64,000 nt of DNA from CBDBES01 sp965204465 (GCA_965204465.1 CBDBES010000002.1:1240001-1304000), one strand, 5' to 3'. Counted from the stretch's first letter, positions 26,762 through 36,833 are shown. Notes: a model not told the origin generated them from the letters alone. Translations and numbers: made by a program.

Positions 26762-27604
26762 ATGCCTATTAAGAAATTCAAACCAACTACCCCAGGTCAA
26801 AGATTTAAGAGTGTTCTGAGGTCTACAGAGATATCACAGGGAAATTCTCCTCATCGAAGAATCACGAAGGGGCTTATGAATAAAGCAGGTAGAAATAATG
26901 CTGGAAGGATCAGTGTAAGAAGGAGAGGGGGGGGGCATAAAAGACTCTATAGAATTATTGACTTTAAAAGAGACAAATGGGGTATACCCGCAAAAGTAGA
27001 AAGCATTGAATATGATCCAAACAGAAGCGCGAACATAGCTCTTGTTTGCTATAAAGATGGAGAAAGAAGATATATAATCGCTCCTCAATCATTGCAGGTA
27101 GGCCAAACTATACTCTCTGTAAAAGAAGTGGTTTCAAAAAAAATAGAAGTAGATCCAGGCAATGCAGCTCCTTTAATGGCAATTCCTGCGGGAACAAATG
27201 TGCATAATATAGAATTACAAATTGGCAAGGGAGCTCAGATGGCCAGATCTGCAGGATCATTTGCCACAATCTCTGGACGAGATAAAGACTATACTCTTTT
27301 AAAGCTACCTTCTGGTGAGGTCAGAAGGGTAAATAATAAATGCATGGCCGTGATCGGAACAGTGGGGAATGCAGAGCACAATTTGGTCAGTCTTGGTAAG
27401 GCAGGACGCTCCAGGTGGTTGCGTAAAAGACCAAAAGTAAGAGGAGTGGCTATGAATCCTATAGACCATCCTCATGGTGGTGGAGAAGGGAAATCTTCCG
27501 GTGGACGTCACCCTGTGACTCCATGGGGTAAACCAACCAAAGGTAAAAAAACCCGTAAAGTTCGCAAAATAAGCAATCGCTTTATTTTATCATCAAGAAA
27601 ATAA
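26762..27604 (+). CDS. rplB: 50S ribosomal protein L2
   Basis: 280 aa, full length. MPIKKFKPTTPGQRF, GRNNAGRISVRRRGGGHKR and the C-terminal MNPIDHPHGGGEGKSSGGRH motif, which contains the peptidyl-transferase-associated His, are all present. Confidence 0.97.
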   Translation: MPIKKFKPTTPGQRFKSVLRSTEISQGNSPHRRITKGLMNKAGRNNAGRISVRRRGGGHKRLYRIIDFKRDKWGIPAKVESIEYDPNRSANIALVCYKDGERRYIIAPQSLQVGQTILSVKEVVSKKIEVDPGNAAPLMAIPAGTNVHNIELQIGKGAQMARSAGSFATISGRDKDYTLLKLPSGEVRRVNNKCMAVIGTVGNAEHNLVSLGKAGRSRWLRKRPKVRGVAMNPIDHPHGGGEGKSSGGRHPVTPWGKPTKGKKTRKVRKISNRFILSSRK

Positions 27605-27606
27605 AT

Positions 27607-27888
27607 ATGCCAAGATCATTAAAAAAAGGCCCTTATATAGACGCTCATCTATTTAAAAAAATTGAAAAATCCAGAGCAAGTGGTGACAAAAAACCGATTA
27701 AGACATGGTCAAGGCGCTCTACTATATTTCCAGAAATGGTAGGATTGACTATTTTAGTGCACAATGGAAGGAAGTTTATCCCTGTTTATATCACAGAAGA
27801 CATTGTTGGGCATAAATTAGGAGAATTTTCTTTTACACGAACTTATAGAGGTCATACCAGTTTAGATAAAAAGATGAAAAAACCGTAG
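27607..27888 (+). CDS. rpsS: 30S ribosomal protein S19
   Basis: 93 aa. MPRSLKKGPYIDAHLFKKI and VHNGRKFIPVYITEDIVGHK, then GEFSFTRTYRGH, match S19. Two bp after the rplB stop. Confidence 0.96.
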   Translation: MPRSLKKGPYIDAHLFKKIEKSRASGDKKPIKTWSRRSTIFPEMVGLTILVHNGRKFIPVYITEDIVGHKLGEFSFTRTYRGHTSLDKKMKKP

Positions 27889-27899
27889 ACTTAAAATAT

Positions 27900-28235
27900 A
27901 TGGAATCTATAGCTAAAACAAAATATATTCGAATTTCTCCCAGGAAGATGCGCTTAGTGGCCAATGAATTAAGAGGATATGATTTTTTAGAAGCAATTGA
28001 TATATTAAAAAATATGAAAAAAAAGGCAGCAGCTGTTATAAAAAAAGTACTTTTAAGCGCTGGAGCAAATGCAAAAATCTTAAATCCTGATGTGTTAGAA
28101 AAAGACTTATATATCAGGAAAATAAATATTGACAAAGGAGTTACCTGGAAGAGGTTCAAGGCAAGGGCAAGGGGAAGAGGAAGCCGGATCTTGAGACGTA
28201 CTAGTAACTTAGTCGTTGTATTATCAGATGAGTAA
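27900..28235 (+). CDS. rplV: 50S ribosomal protein L22
   Basis: 111 aa. KYIRISPRKMRLVANELRG is the L22 N-terminus; the tunnel loop region is WKRFKARARGRGSRILRRTS. Eleven bp after rpsS and five before rpsC. Confidence 0.95.
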   Translation: MESIAKTKYIRISPRKMRLVANELRGYDFLEAIDILKNMKKKAAAVIKKVLLSAGANAKILNPDVLEKDLYIRKINIDKGVTWKRFKARARGRGSRILRRTSNLVVVLSDE

Positions 28236-28240
28236 TTTAT

Positions 28241-28921
28241 ATGGGACAAAAAGTTAATCCGATCAGCTTGCGTTTAAAGGTAAATCGTACCTGGGATTCT
28301 CTGTGGTATGTTAGAAAAGATAATTATGCAAATATACTTCATGAAGATTTTAAGATAAGAGAAATTGTAAACAATAAATATCCTAAGAATGGAGTGGTTA
28401 AAATATCGGTTGACCGTTTCCCGGATAAAATACATGTAAAGTTACATAGTACCAAACCAGGAATTGTAATTGGCCAAAAGGGTAAGAATATAGAAGCGTT
28501 AAAGAAGCAATTAAATAAAATTGTAAGTAAGGCACTAGAAATAAAGATCATTGAGGTCCCCAATTCAGATGGTTCTGCGCAGGCTTTAGCCGAAAATGTT
28601 GCTGTGCAATTAGAAGAAAGGACTCCTTTTAGAAGAGCCATGAAACAGGCTTTACGATCTGCCAGGCGTTCCGGATCCTTAGGAGTACGGATCATTGTTT
28701 CCGGCAGATTAAATGGGGCAGATATGGCCAGAAAACAATTATATTTGGATGGAAGAGTCCCTTTGCATACTTTGAGAGCCATGATAGACTATGGATTCTC
28801 TGAGGCAAATACGACCTATGGTAAAATAGGGGTTAAGGTATGGGTCTATAATGGAAATTATCTCAAAAAAAATAAAAATAATAATGAAGATAAGTATCTG
28901 GTAGAAAGAAGAAAGTCATAA
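28241..28921 (+). CDS. rpsC: 30S ribosomal protein S3
   Basis: 226 aa. MGQKVNPISLRLKVNRTWDS, the KH motif VIGQKGKNIEALKKQL and the C-terminal GVKVWVYNG are diagnostic. The KH domain lines the mRNA entry channel. Confidence 0.96.
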   Translation: MGQKVNPISLRLKVNRTWDSLWYVRKDNYANILHEDFKIREIVNNKYPKNGVVKISVDRFPDKIHVKLHSTKPGIVIGQKGKNIEALKKQLNKIVSKALEIKIIEVPNSDGSAQALAENVAVQLEERTPFRRAMKQALRSARRSGSLGVRIIVSGRLNGADMARKQLYLDGRVPLHTLRAMIDYGFSEANTTYGKIGVKVWVYNGNYLKKNKNNNEDKYLVERRKS

Positions 28922-28926
28922 AATAT

Positions 28927-29334
28927 ATGCTAACGCCTAAAAAATTAAAGTGGCGTAAGCCGCATACTGGTAGATTAAAAGGAATTTCTAAAGCTGGAAA
29001 TAAAATTTCCTTTGGAGAAATTGCCTTGAAATCAGTCACCGCAAATCGAGTCAATTCCAGACAAATTGAAGCGGCTAGGGTAGCCATGATGAGACATGTT
29101 CGTAGAGGCGCCAAAGTTTGGATACGCATCTTTCCAGACAGACCTGTAACTAAAAAGCCAGCAGAAAGTAGAATGGGAAAAGGAAAAGGAAATGTTGAGT
29201 ATTATGTTGCCGTGGTCAAACCGGGTAAGATTATGTTTGAAATGAGTGGAGTAAATGAAGCTTTAATGGTAGAAGCCATGAAAAGAGCTGCTGCAAAGTT
29301 ACCTTTGAAAACAAAAGTCATTAAAAGGAAATAA
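28927..29334 (+). CDS. rplP: 50S ribosomal protein L16
   Basis: 135 aa. MLTPKKLKWRKPHTGRLKG, FGEIALKSVTANRVNSRQIE and GKGKGNVEYYVAVVKPGKIM are diagnostic. In most bacteria rpmC (L29) and rpsQ (S17) follow within bases; here the stop codon is six bases from the convergent rbfA stop, so the cluster ends at L16. Confidence 0.96.
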   Translation: MLTPKKLKWRKPHTGRLKGISKAGNKISFGEIALKSVTANRVNSRQIEAARVAMMRHVRRGAKVWIRIFPDRPVTKKPAESRMGKGKGNVEYYVAVVKPGKIMFEMSGVNEALMVEAMKRAAAKLPLKTKVIKRK

Positions 29335-29340
29335 ATCTAA

Positions 29341-29703
29341 TTAACTTTCTAGTAGTTGATCCATTTTCTGTATATGCCCCAAGGAATTATCTAATTTAAA
29401 CTCAATTTTGGGTATTTTATAGAGTCTGATATTCTTAGCAATCCTATTACGTATTAAAGGGATGGACTGTTTTAGCATGCTTAAAGCGTCTAATTGTTTT
29501 AATTCATCTTCATAAATCGAAACATAAATTTTGGCATGACTATTATCACCCGAAAGATGACATTCGGTAAAAGTAATAAAGCCTCTATCGGATTCGTTTA
29601 ATTCTTTCATATATATATCAGAGAGTAAGGTAAGCACTCTTTTCTCAAGACGTTTATGTTTTATACTTTTCATAGAAAAAAAGACGATATTACTATCTTT
29701 CAT
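29341..29703 (-). CDS. rbfA: Ribosome-binding factor A
   Basis: 120 aa KH-type factor for 30S maturation and cold adaptation. Features: RLEKRVLTLLSDIYMKEL, FITFTECHLSGDNSHAKIYV and the end DNSLGHIQKMDQLL. An internal ATG (29673, MKSIKHKRLEKR) gives a more canonical N-terminus than the one at 29703. It follows infB by 12 bp. Confidence 0.88.
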   Translation of the reverse strand: MKDSNIVFFSMKSIKHKRLEKRVLTLLSDIYMKELNESDRGFITFTECHLSGDNSHAKIYVSIYEDELKQLDALSMLKQSIPLIRNRIAKNIRLYKIPKIEFKLDNSLGHIQKMDQLLES

Positions 29704-29715
29704 GTTGAAAGAATT

Positions 29716-31857
29716 CTAGTTTAGAGTCTTGCTCACTTCTTTATACTCATAGCATTCCAGAATGTCTTTTTCTTTAAAATCATTAAAATTTTCAATTAGG
29801 ATACCACATTCAAAACCTTCTTTGACTTCATTTGTATCTTCTTTGAATCTCTTTAAAGTTTTTGTATTACTCTCATATATTTGGGTTCCATCTCGTATAA
29901 CCCTTATTCTACTATTTCTTTTAATAACGCCCATTGTAACCAAGCATCCTGCAATTGTTCCTAAACTGGAAATTTTAAATAATTGTCTTACCTCTGCTGT
30001 GCCCAGATCATTTTCATGTATCTCTGGCGACAACATTCCTTCCATAGCCTTTTTTATTTGATCAATAACATCATAGATAATTTTAAAATAATAAATACTA
30101 ATTCTTTCTTTTTCAGCAATGGATCTTGCCTTTGCATTTGCCCTTACATTAAATCCAATAATGAATGCATTCGAGGCAATCGCCAGCATGATATCTGATT
30201 CACTGATCTCACCACTTCCGGTTAAAATTACATTTACTTTTATCTCTTCAGCAGATAATTTTTTGATAGAACTTTCAATGGCTTCTGCAGAACCTAGTAC
30301 ATCTGCTTTTATAATAATATTCAAATCTTTTAATTTGCCTTGCTCAATGGCCTCATTTAGATTTTCTAATTTTACTTTTTTAATCTTTTGAGATCTTTGC
30401 TGACGATCAAGTTCTTTCCTTTTTTCAACGATTGCCTTCATTTCTTTTTCAGATTCCATTACATGAAGAAGATCGCCTGCTTGGGGGATACCAGTTGATC
30501 CTAATATCTCTACGGGTGTAGACGGAAGAGCTTCTGTTATCTTATTTCCCCAGCTATCAAGCATTGCTCTTACCTTACCACTTCTTAGACCCACAATAAA
30601 AGAATCGCCCATCTTAAGGGTTCCATTTTGGATCAAGACTGTGGTAACAGTTCCTCTTCCCTGATCAAGTCTTGCTTCAATCACTGTTCCTATTGCAGAT
30701 CGGTTTGGATTTGCTTTTAATTCCATCAATTCTGCCTGTGTTAAGATAAGGTCTTTAAATTTATCTAGATTTGTGCCTTTCAAGGCAGATACTTCTATGA
30801 AGGAGATATCCCCTCCCCAATCTTCAGACACTATATCATATTTATTCAGTTCTTGCTTGATTTTTTTGACATTGGTATCGGCCAAGTCAATTTTATTGAT
30901 AGCAATAATAATAGGAACCTTGGCATTGCGGGCATGCTGAATTGACTCGATGGTCTGGGGCATTACTCCGTCGTCTGCAGCCACAACAATTACGATAATA
31001 TCCGTAAGATTGGCTCCTCTGGAACGCATGGCGGTAAATGCTTCATGGCCAGGAGTGTCTAAAAAAGTTATCTTTCCTTTTGGAGTGGATATCTGATATG
31101 CTCCGATATGCTGTGTAATCCCCCCTGATTCGGCGGCAGCTATATCTGTTTTTCTAAGAGAATCCAATAATTTTGTCTTCCCATGATCTACATGTCCCAT
31201 AATAGTTATGACTGGTGGCCTCGTTTCCAGATCTTTCCCTTCATCATTTTTTTGATGGATCAATGTTTCTTCATATAAAGAGATGACAGATACTTTGCAG
31301 CCAAATTCTTCTGCAACCAGAATTGCGGTTTCTGCATCAATAGATTGGGTAATGGTGACCATGACTCCCATTTTCATTAATTTAGAGATCAATTCAGAAG
31401 TCTTAATATTCAGCTTTTTAGCTAATTCACCAACCTGAATAAATTCTGTTATGTTGATTTCTTTAGGAATAGAGGAACGCTGTTGTATGCCTTTAACTTC
31501 TTTATTTATTCCTTTATTGGCTTGGTGTTTTAGAAAAAATTTTTTATGCTCTTCTTCTTTAAGAACATCCTCTCTCAATTTAGTATTTTGCTTAAAATGA
31601 GACTTCTTTGAAGCGGGCTTTTCTTGAACCGCAGGTTGAAAAGATTTTTCAGCAACTACTTCATCTTTTTTCGTAGGTTCTGCCACTTTGGTAGCAGAAT
31701 GTAAATTTGCTGCAGGAGGCTCTGATTTTTTTTTCTGTTCCAGGATTTTTTTAGCGAAGAGTTCTTTTTTTGCTTTCTTGTCATCTTCCTGTTTTTGGGC
31801 AATTTTAGCCGAAATAGAACCCTTTTGAGTTGGTCTTTTTAATATTATTTTCTTCAT
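29716..31857 (-). CDS. infB: Translation initiation factor IF-2
   Basis: 713 aa. A Lys/Glu/Ala-rich N-terminal region (to about residue 135), an IF2_N module (FIQVGELAKKLNIKTSELIS), then the G-domain: GHVDHGKTKLLD, TFLDTPGHEAFTAMRSRGA, NKIDL. Domains II-IV with the fMet-tRNA-binding C-terminus follow. Brings initiator tRNA to the 30S. It is 63 bp downstream of nusA in the usual nusA-infB-rbfA order. Confidence 0.96.
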   Translation of the reverse strand: MKKIILKRPTQKGSISAKIAQKQEDDKKAKKELFAKKILEQKKKSEPPAANLHSATKVAEPTKKDEVVAEKSFQPAVQEKPASKKSHFKQNTKLREDVLKEEEHKKFFLKHQANKGINKEVKGIQQRSSIPKEINITEFIQVGELAKKLNIKTSELISKLMKMGVMVTITQSIDAETAILVAEEFGCKVSVISLYEETLIHQKNDEGKDLETRPPVITIMGHVDHGKTKLLDSLRKTDIAAAESGGITQHIGAYQISTPKGKITFLDTPGHEAFTAMRSRGANLTDIIVIVVAADDGVMPQTIESIQHARNAKVPIIIAINKIDLADTNVKKIKQELNKYDIVSEDWGGDISFIEVSALKGTNLDKFKDLILTQAELMELKANPNRSAIGTVIEARLDQGRGTVTTVLIQNGTLKMGDSFIVGLRSGKVRAMLDSWGNKITEALPSTPVEILGSTGIPQAGDLLHVMESEKEMKAIVEKRKELDRQQRSQKIKKVKLENLNEAIEQGKLKDLNIIIKADVLGSAEAIESSIKKLSAEEIKVNVILTGSGEISESDIMLAIASNAFIIGFNVRANAKARSIAEKERISIYYFKIIYDVIDQIKKAMEGMLSPEIHENDLGTAEVRQLFKISSLGTIAGCLVTMGVIKRNSRIRVIRDGTQIYESNTKTLKRFKEDTNEVKEGFECGILIENFNDFKEKDILECYEYKEVSKTLN

Positions 31858-31920
31858 TTTAACCCAGAGACTATGGATAGTCTTTTAAATATTCGAATCA
31901 AGATCAATCATTCGATTATT

Positions 31921-33324
31921 TTAATTCTCTTCTATGCCCTTATTGGTTACCTCTTCCCACTCTTCTCCTTCTTCTTCAAATTCAACATTTTCACTAATAA
32001 TTTCCATGATCTTTTTACCAGTTGACTCTCCAATTCCTTCTAGATTGACCAGGTTCTCTTCTTCTAATGCAAGTATATCCTCTATATAATTTATGTTATT
32101 TTCATAGAGCAATTTAAGAACTCTCTTCGTTAGCCCAGGCAATTCTACCAAAGGGGTACCTTCTTTAGTATCCTTAACCTCATTTTCTTTTTTTACTTCT
32201 TGGCTAAAAAGCTGGTCAAAATTTCGTTTTACTTCAGGCCTCACCATTTCTTGTGAAAAATCAGCCTCACTCTTTACATCAATCTTATAATTTGTTACAT
32301 AAGAAGTTGTTTTCACATTTGAACCTTCTTTACCGATTGCCACAGATAGATCTTTATCTGCTACCACTACCATGGCACTCTGTTTTATCGGGTCTATTTT
32401 AACCAGAGTAGGAACAGCAGGGGCAATTGCATTTGTAATAAAGTCTTTTGGTGAAGATGAATATTCAATGATGTCTACTCTTTCGCTCCCCAGTTCTCTT
32501 ACAATGGATTGAATACGAACACCGCGTACACCCACACAGGCGCCTACCGGATCAATGTCACTGTTATCAGAATATACCACTACTTTGCTTCTGATTCCAG
32601 GGATACGTCCAATCGCCTTTATTTTTACGATGCCCTCAAAAATTTCAGGGACTTCCATCTCAAATAATTTAGCTATGAATTTTTTCTCGGAACGACTTAC
32701 GATGACTTTAAGAGGCTTTTTACGTTCTTCTTCAATATCGTGTAGAATGACCTTGATCTTATCCTCTACACGATATCTTTCACCTGGGATTTGATGTTTT
32801 AAAGGCATGATCGCTTCTACTTTTCCTAAATCTATAAAAATAGTATCCCCTCTTTTTTGCAATATGTATCCATTGATAAGTTCTCCGATCTTGCTTGAAT
32901 ATTCATTCTTAATTTTTTGTTGACTAAGATACTTTAGTTTTTGACCTGCTACGTCCATCGCAGTTTTTACTGCAATCCTTCCATAATCTTGGGGATATTC
33001 CTTTATCTTGATAGAATCACCTAATTCTACATTCGGATCAATATTTCTAGCCTCTTCAATATTGATCTGCATTCCATCCAAGAGTACGTTATCCACAACA
33101 ACCTTGGTTACTTCGATGAAAATATCTTCTTTCTCTAAATCAATGATGACATTTATATTTTCGCTCGTTTTATTTTTTTTGCGATGAGCGGCAGTTAAAG
33201 AGTTACTTAATATTTCTAAAATATCTTTCTCTAAAAATTCCCCACTTGCTTTTAACGCCGCAATAATTTCAAATAAATTTTTTGTCAAATGAGACTTTTT
33301 CTTTATACTGCTTGTCTTGGCCAT
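31921..33324 (-). CDS. nusA: Transcription termination/antitermination factor NusA
   Basis: 467 aa. N-terminal RNA-polymerase-binding domain, S1 domain (YILQKRGDTIFIDLGKVEAI), KH domains (DPVGACVGVRGVRIQSIVRE, VAIGKEGSNVKTT) and a C-terminal helix-hairpin-helix (EDILALEEENLVNLEGIGES) with an acidic tail. rimP, which normally precedes nusA, is not present upstream. Confidence 0.95.
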   Translation of the reverse strand: MAKTSSIKKKSHLTKNLFEIIAALKASGEFLEKDILEILSNSLTAAHRKKNKTSENINVIIDLEKEDIFIEVTKVVVDNVLLDGMQINIEEARNIDPNVELGDSIKIKEYPQDYGRIAVKTAMDVAGQKLKYLSQQKIKNEYSSKIGELINGYILQKRGDTIFIDLGKVEAIMPLKHQIPGERYRVEDKIKVILHDIEEERKKPLKVIVSRSEKKFIAKLFEMEVPEIFEGIVKIKAIGRIPGIRSKVVVYSDNSDIDPVGACVGVRGVRIQSIVRELGSERVDIIEYSSSPKDFITNAIAPAVPTLVKIDPIKQSAMVVVADKDLSVAIGKEGSNVKTTSYVTNYKIDVKSEADFSQEMVRPEVKRNFDQLFSQEVKKENEVKDTKEGTPLVELPGLTKRVLKLLYENNINYIEDILALEEENLVNLEGIGESTGKKIMEIISENVEFEEEGEEWEEVTNKGIEEN

Positions 33325-33654
33325 ACTGGGAACCTCTTTTAATATTTTAACCCTTTTAATGAAAAATAATCCAAATTAAAATACAATGTATTACTTTTTG
33401 TACTTCCCTATATTACCTGTAAAGCATTTTATTACAAAGTTACTTCATTATTATTCAGCGATTCTTGGTGAAGGGTCTATAATGAATAAAAAGTGGATAC
33501 TAAAACTTCTGCAAAATTTATGCTTAAATTTAAAACTTTTATACTAATTATACTAAGTAACATAGTTAATTTGCTGTAAAATAGGCATAAACTATTCAGC
33601 AGCATAGAGGTTATCGCTGTACTTTTATCCATAATAGCTTGACGGTTCAGTGAA
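33325..33654. other. Intergenic region between divergent nusA and aminotransferase genes
   Basis: 330 bp of very AT-rich DNA with no supportable gene. It should hold promoters for both directions. The only element I would note is TTGACG at 33639-33644, which would place a -10 inside the first codons of the aminotransferase. Confidence 0.5.
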
Positions 33655-34905
33655 ATGATAATAAATGCAAATGACATGCTGAATAGGTCATTAGCATACC
33701 CCAAAAATATTCCGATTGACTGGGATCAAAAGCTCAATAAAAGTGTGCAGAATCTAATTCCTTCAGGTATTAGGGCTTTCTTTGATATCATTAATACCAG
33801 GAAAGAATGTATTTCTTTAGGAGTAGGAGAACCAGATTTTGTGAGTCCTTTGCCTATATTGGAAACAGCTATTGCAGGTCTTCGTAAGGGATATACTCAT
33901 TATGCTCCTAACCAGGGCTTTGCCTCTTTGCGCAAAGAAATTTCCGATCATTTGCAAAGAGAGTATGATATATTCTATGATCCTGAAGATGAAATACTCA
34001 TTACTGTGGGTGTTTCCCAAGGATTGGATATATCTCTTAGATCTATTCTGGAAAAAGGGGAGGGGGTACTGTACTCTTCTCCTTCTTATGTTTCTTATTC
34101 TCCTTTGATTGAGATAGCAGGAGGTGTTCCCCAGAAGATCAGTCTTCTTTTTGAAAACAAATTTCAGATAAAAAAGAAAAACATTGAGGAAAATATAGAC
34201 GAAAGATCCAAGGCAATTTTGTTGAATTATCCTGCAAATCCGACAGGCGCTAGTTTAGATGAAACTACCCTAAAAGATATTTCCAGGTTGTTCATTAAAA
34301 ATGACCTTTTGGTAATATCGGATGAGATATATGCAGATATTACTTATGAGAAAAATGGGAAGCATATACCCATTTCTACTCTTCCTGGGATGAAAGAAAG
34401 AACCGTGCTCTTAGGGGGATTTTCAAAATCTTTCGCCATGACCGGATGGCGCATAGGTTACGCTTGTGGTCCATCAGAATGGATCAAGGCGATGCTTAAA
34501 ATTCATCAATATTCTATGCTATGTGCTCCTACGGTTTCTCAAATTGCAGCAGAAGCAGCGATCCAAGAATCCATACAACAAAGGGATGAAATGGTAGCAG
34601 AATATAGCAGTAGAAAAGAAATTATTGTGAATTATTTGAATAAAATGGGATTACAATGTCATGATCCGCAAGGAGCTTTTTATGTATTTCCTTCTATTAG
34701 GTCAACAGGAATGACTTCTCTGGAATTTGCAGAAAAATTGTTAGCGAAAAAGGATGTTGCTGTAGTGCCTGGCTCTGCCTTTGGTAAAGAGGGAGAAGGA
34801 TGTATAAGATGTTCTTATGCAACTTCTGAGCCGGAGCTTAAAGAAGCTTTATATAGAATGGCGGAATTTTTAGATGAACTACCCAAACGAATAAACTCCA
34901 AGTAG
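33655..34905 (+). CDS. PLP aminotransferase, class I/II (AlaT/PatA-like)
   Basis: 416 aa. CISLGVGEPDFVSPLPI near the N-terminus, NYPANPTGASLDE, DEIYADITYE, and the PLP lysine in GGFSKSFAMTGWRIGYACG mark a fold-type I aminotransferase of the aspartate/alanine/aromatic group. The AsnC regulator immediately downstream recalls the AlaR-AlaT and PatA arrangements of Bacillus, suggesting amino-acid-responsive control. The start could also be the ATG at 33676 (MLNRSLAYP). Confidence 0.85.
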   Translation: MIINANDMLNRSLAYPKNIPIDWDQKLNKSVQNLIPSGIRAFFDIINTRKECISLGVGEPDFVSPLPILETAIAGLRKGYTHYAPNQGFASLRKEISDHLQREYDIFYDPEDEILITVGVSQGLDISLRSILEKGEGVLYSSPSYVSYSPLIEIAGGVPQKISLLFENKFQIKKKNIEENIDERSKAILLNYPANPTGASLDETTLKDISRLFIKNDLLVISDEIYADITYEKNGKHIPISTLPGMKERTVLLGGFSKSFAMTGWRIGYACGPSEWIKAMLKIHQYSMLCAPTVSQIAAEAAIQESIQQRDEMVAEYSSRKEIIVNYLNKMGLQCHDPQGAFYVFPSIRSTGMTSLEFAEKLLAKKDVAVVPGSAFGKEGEGCIRCSYATSEPELKEALYRMAEFLDELPKRINSK

Positions 34906-34981
34906 GGCTTTCTTTTTTTATAATTAGATTTAAGATGCTTTACAATAGAGGCCTAAATATGAATTCACCAGTTATTATTAT

Positions 34982-35479
34982 ATGAGAAATCTTTCTACAG
35001 AAGAAATTAAATTATTAAATCTATTGGATGAAAATTCAAATACAACCAATAAAAAATTGGCTAAAGAGCTTTCTATCCCAGAAGAAAAATTAAAGAGCAT
35101 TAGATCTAATTTAGAGAAAAATGGAATCATATTAAAATATAAAGCCATCATTAACTGGGAAAAAATAGAAAGTCCTGGAGTAATTGCATTGATACAAGTA
35201 ACTGTTACTCCAACAAAGGGTTTTGGATATGATGAAGTAGCAAAAGTGATCTCTAGCTTCTTTGAGGTAAAGACATGCTTTCTTGTTTCTGGAGCCTTTG
35301 ATCTACTAGTGGAGGTGGAAGGTTCTTCTTTAAAAGAAGTATCTTTTTTTATTGCAGATAGATTGGCCACCATCGAAGGAGTTAAGCATACCAGAACTAA
35401 TTTTCTTTTGAAACGCTATAAACAGGGGGGAGATATACTTGTGGCAAGTAAGACCCATAGACTGCCTGTTTTTATTTAA
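34982..35479 (+). CDS. Lrp/AsnC-family regulator
   Basis: 165 aa. N-terminal winged helix (EEIKLLNLLDENSNTTNKKL, KLKSIRSNLEKNGIILKYKA) and C-terminal RAM effector domain (VIALIQVTVTP, FLVSGAFDLLVEVEGSSLKE). Such proteins form octamers that sense amino acids. It is placed 76 bp after the aminotransferase, its likely target. The 3' end overlaps the next gene by 41 bp in another frame. Confidence 0.85.
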   Translation: MRNLSTEEIKLLNLLDENSNTTNKKLAKELSIPEEKLKSIRSNLEKNGIILKYKAIINWEKIESPGVIALIQVTVTPTKGFGYDEVAKVISSFFEVKTCFLVSGAFDLLVEVEGSSLKEVSFFIADRLATIEGVKHTRTNFLLKRYKQGGDILVASKTHRLPVFI

Positions 35480-36833
35480 GGTATTTTCTTTTGTTTTTCT
35501 TTACCTGGATCCTTCTATTGTAGAAGGGAATCAATCGGTACTGACTTCACAGAAAAAAAAAATTTTTATTTATTCCAATGCTTCTTCTGTCCCCATAAAA
35601 CAGAAATATATACATAAAGCTATTTTCGAAGCTATATGGGAATCCGCAAGTTTAATGAGAAAAATTTATTTGAGTGAGACTTCTAAAAAGAACAAGACTA
35701 TATCCGTATCCAAAGAGGTTCATGACCTGAAAATCATACGGATATCCTCTTCAAAAGAAAAAACGATTTCAGAATTGGATTCAAATTCATTTCATTTGCA
35801 AATCCATAGCCTACCGGATACAAAATCATCGATATTTGTATGGGTTACATTCATTTATAAAAAAAATATTCTTCATAAAAAAAAATACTTAGTGAAAGAG
35901 ACAGATGTGCATAAAAAGGCAGCCAGAATTGCTTTGAATGTGCGTAAGAATATGTGTGGAGATGAATGTGCCTCTTTGAGAATAGATACTTTTCCCAAAG
36001 AAGCTTCTATTTATTTAGAGGGAATGTATATCGGCAAGTCTCCTCTGAACATTCCATATTTAATGCCCTTCGAATATCATGTAGAGATATTGAAAGAAGG
36101 ACATGAAACTCATTCCCAGAAAATTTCTACCATTGCTCAAAAATCAGTTAAGCATAAAATATATCTTAAAAAAAGGCATAAATTAAAAAATTATATTTAT
36201 ATTGAAAGTGAACCTAAAGAGGCCAATGTATATCTGAATATAGAATATAAAGGTAAAACTCCTTTAAAAATATATTCTCTGGATATAGGAACGCATCAAA
36301 TCAAAATCGTAAAAGAGAATTATCATTCTCTTGTAAAAAAAATCAGGATGACATCGGAGAAAAAAGAATTGAAATTGAATTTTATTCTAACAAAAGCCGA
36401 GGAAAGCCTTGTCCGAAAAAATCAATTTATCGGACCAATTACCTATCAGCATATGTACACAGGACTTTTTATTACATCTCTTGCCTTTTGGGGAACTGGT
36501 ATTTATTATTCCATTGCAGCAAATAGAACTTCTCAAAGATTGTCACAAAGTCTCAGTACTACAAACACCTCTCTTTATACTGATATGGATAGAAAATTGA
36601 TCCAGGAATCTAATGAACAAAAAATAAGACAGACAAATTTTTCTATCTTATTTTATGTATTGGGTGGTATCTTTTCTAGTCTTTCACTTTATTTTTTTTT
36701 AGAAGATGTGTATTTTCTGGAAGATAGTTCTGAGAATTATGTTTCTTCATTTTTTATCTCTTTCTATCCTGAAATCAATCCTTATAAAAAGAAAAGCCTC
36801 GCTTATGAATTTTCTTTCAGAGGGAGATTTTAA
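35439..36833 (+). CDS. PEGA-domain envelope protein
   Basis: 464 aa. Two PEGA domains at about residues 178-232 (LRIDTFPKEASIYLEGMYIG) and 252-304 (IYIESEPKEANVYLNIEYKG), then two hydrophobic helices near 340-360 and 400-425. The only start that includes a signal peptide (CLFLFKVFSFVFLYL) is the TTG at 35439, inside the AsnC gene. PEGA domains are beta-rich surface modules of unclear function. Coupling to the upstream regulator by overlap is an inference. Confidence 0.7.
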   Translation: MWQVRPIDCLFLFKVFSFVFLYLDPSIVEGNQSVLTSQKKKIFIYSNASSVPIKQKYIHKAIFEAIWESASLMRKIYLSETSKKNKTISVSKEVHDLKIIRISSSKEKTISELDSNSFHLQIHSLPDTKSSIFVWVTFIYKKNILHKKKYLVKETDVHKKAARIALNVRKNMCGDECASLRIDTFPKEASIYLEGMYIGKSPLNIPYLMPFEYHVEILKEGHETHSQKISTIAQKSVKHKIYLKKRHKLKNYIYIESEPKEANVYLNIEYKGKTPLKIYSLDIGTHQIKIVKENYHSLVKKIRMTSEKKELKLNFILTKAEESLVRKNQFIGPITYQHMYTGLFITSLAFWGTGIYYSIAANRTSQRLSQSLSTTNTSLYTDMDRKLIQESNEQKIRQTNFSILFYVLGGIFSSLSLYFFLEDVYFLEDSSENYVSSFFISFYPEINPYKKKSLAYEFSFRGRF

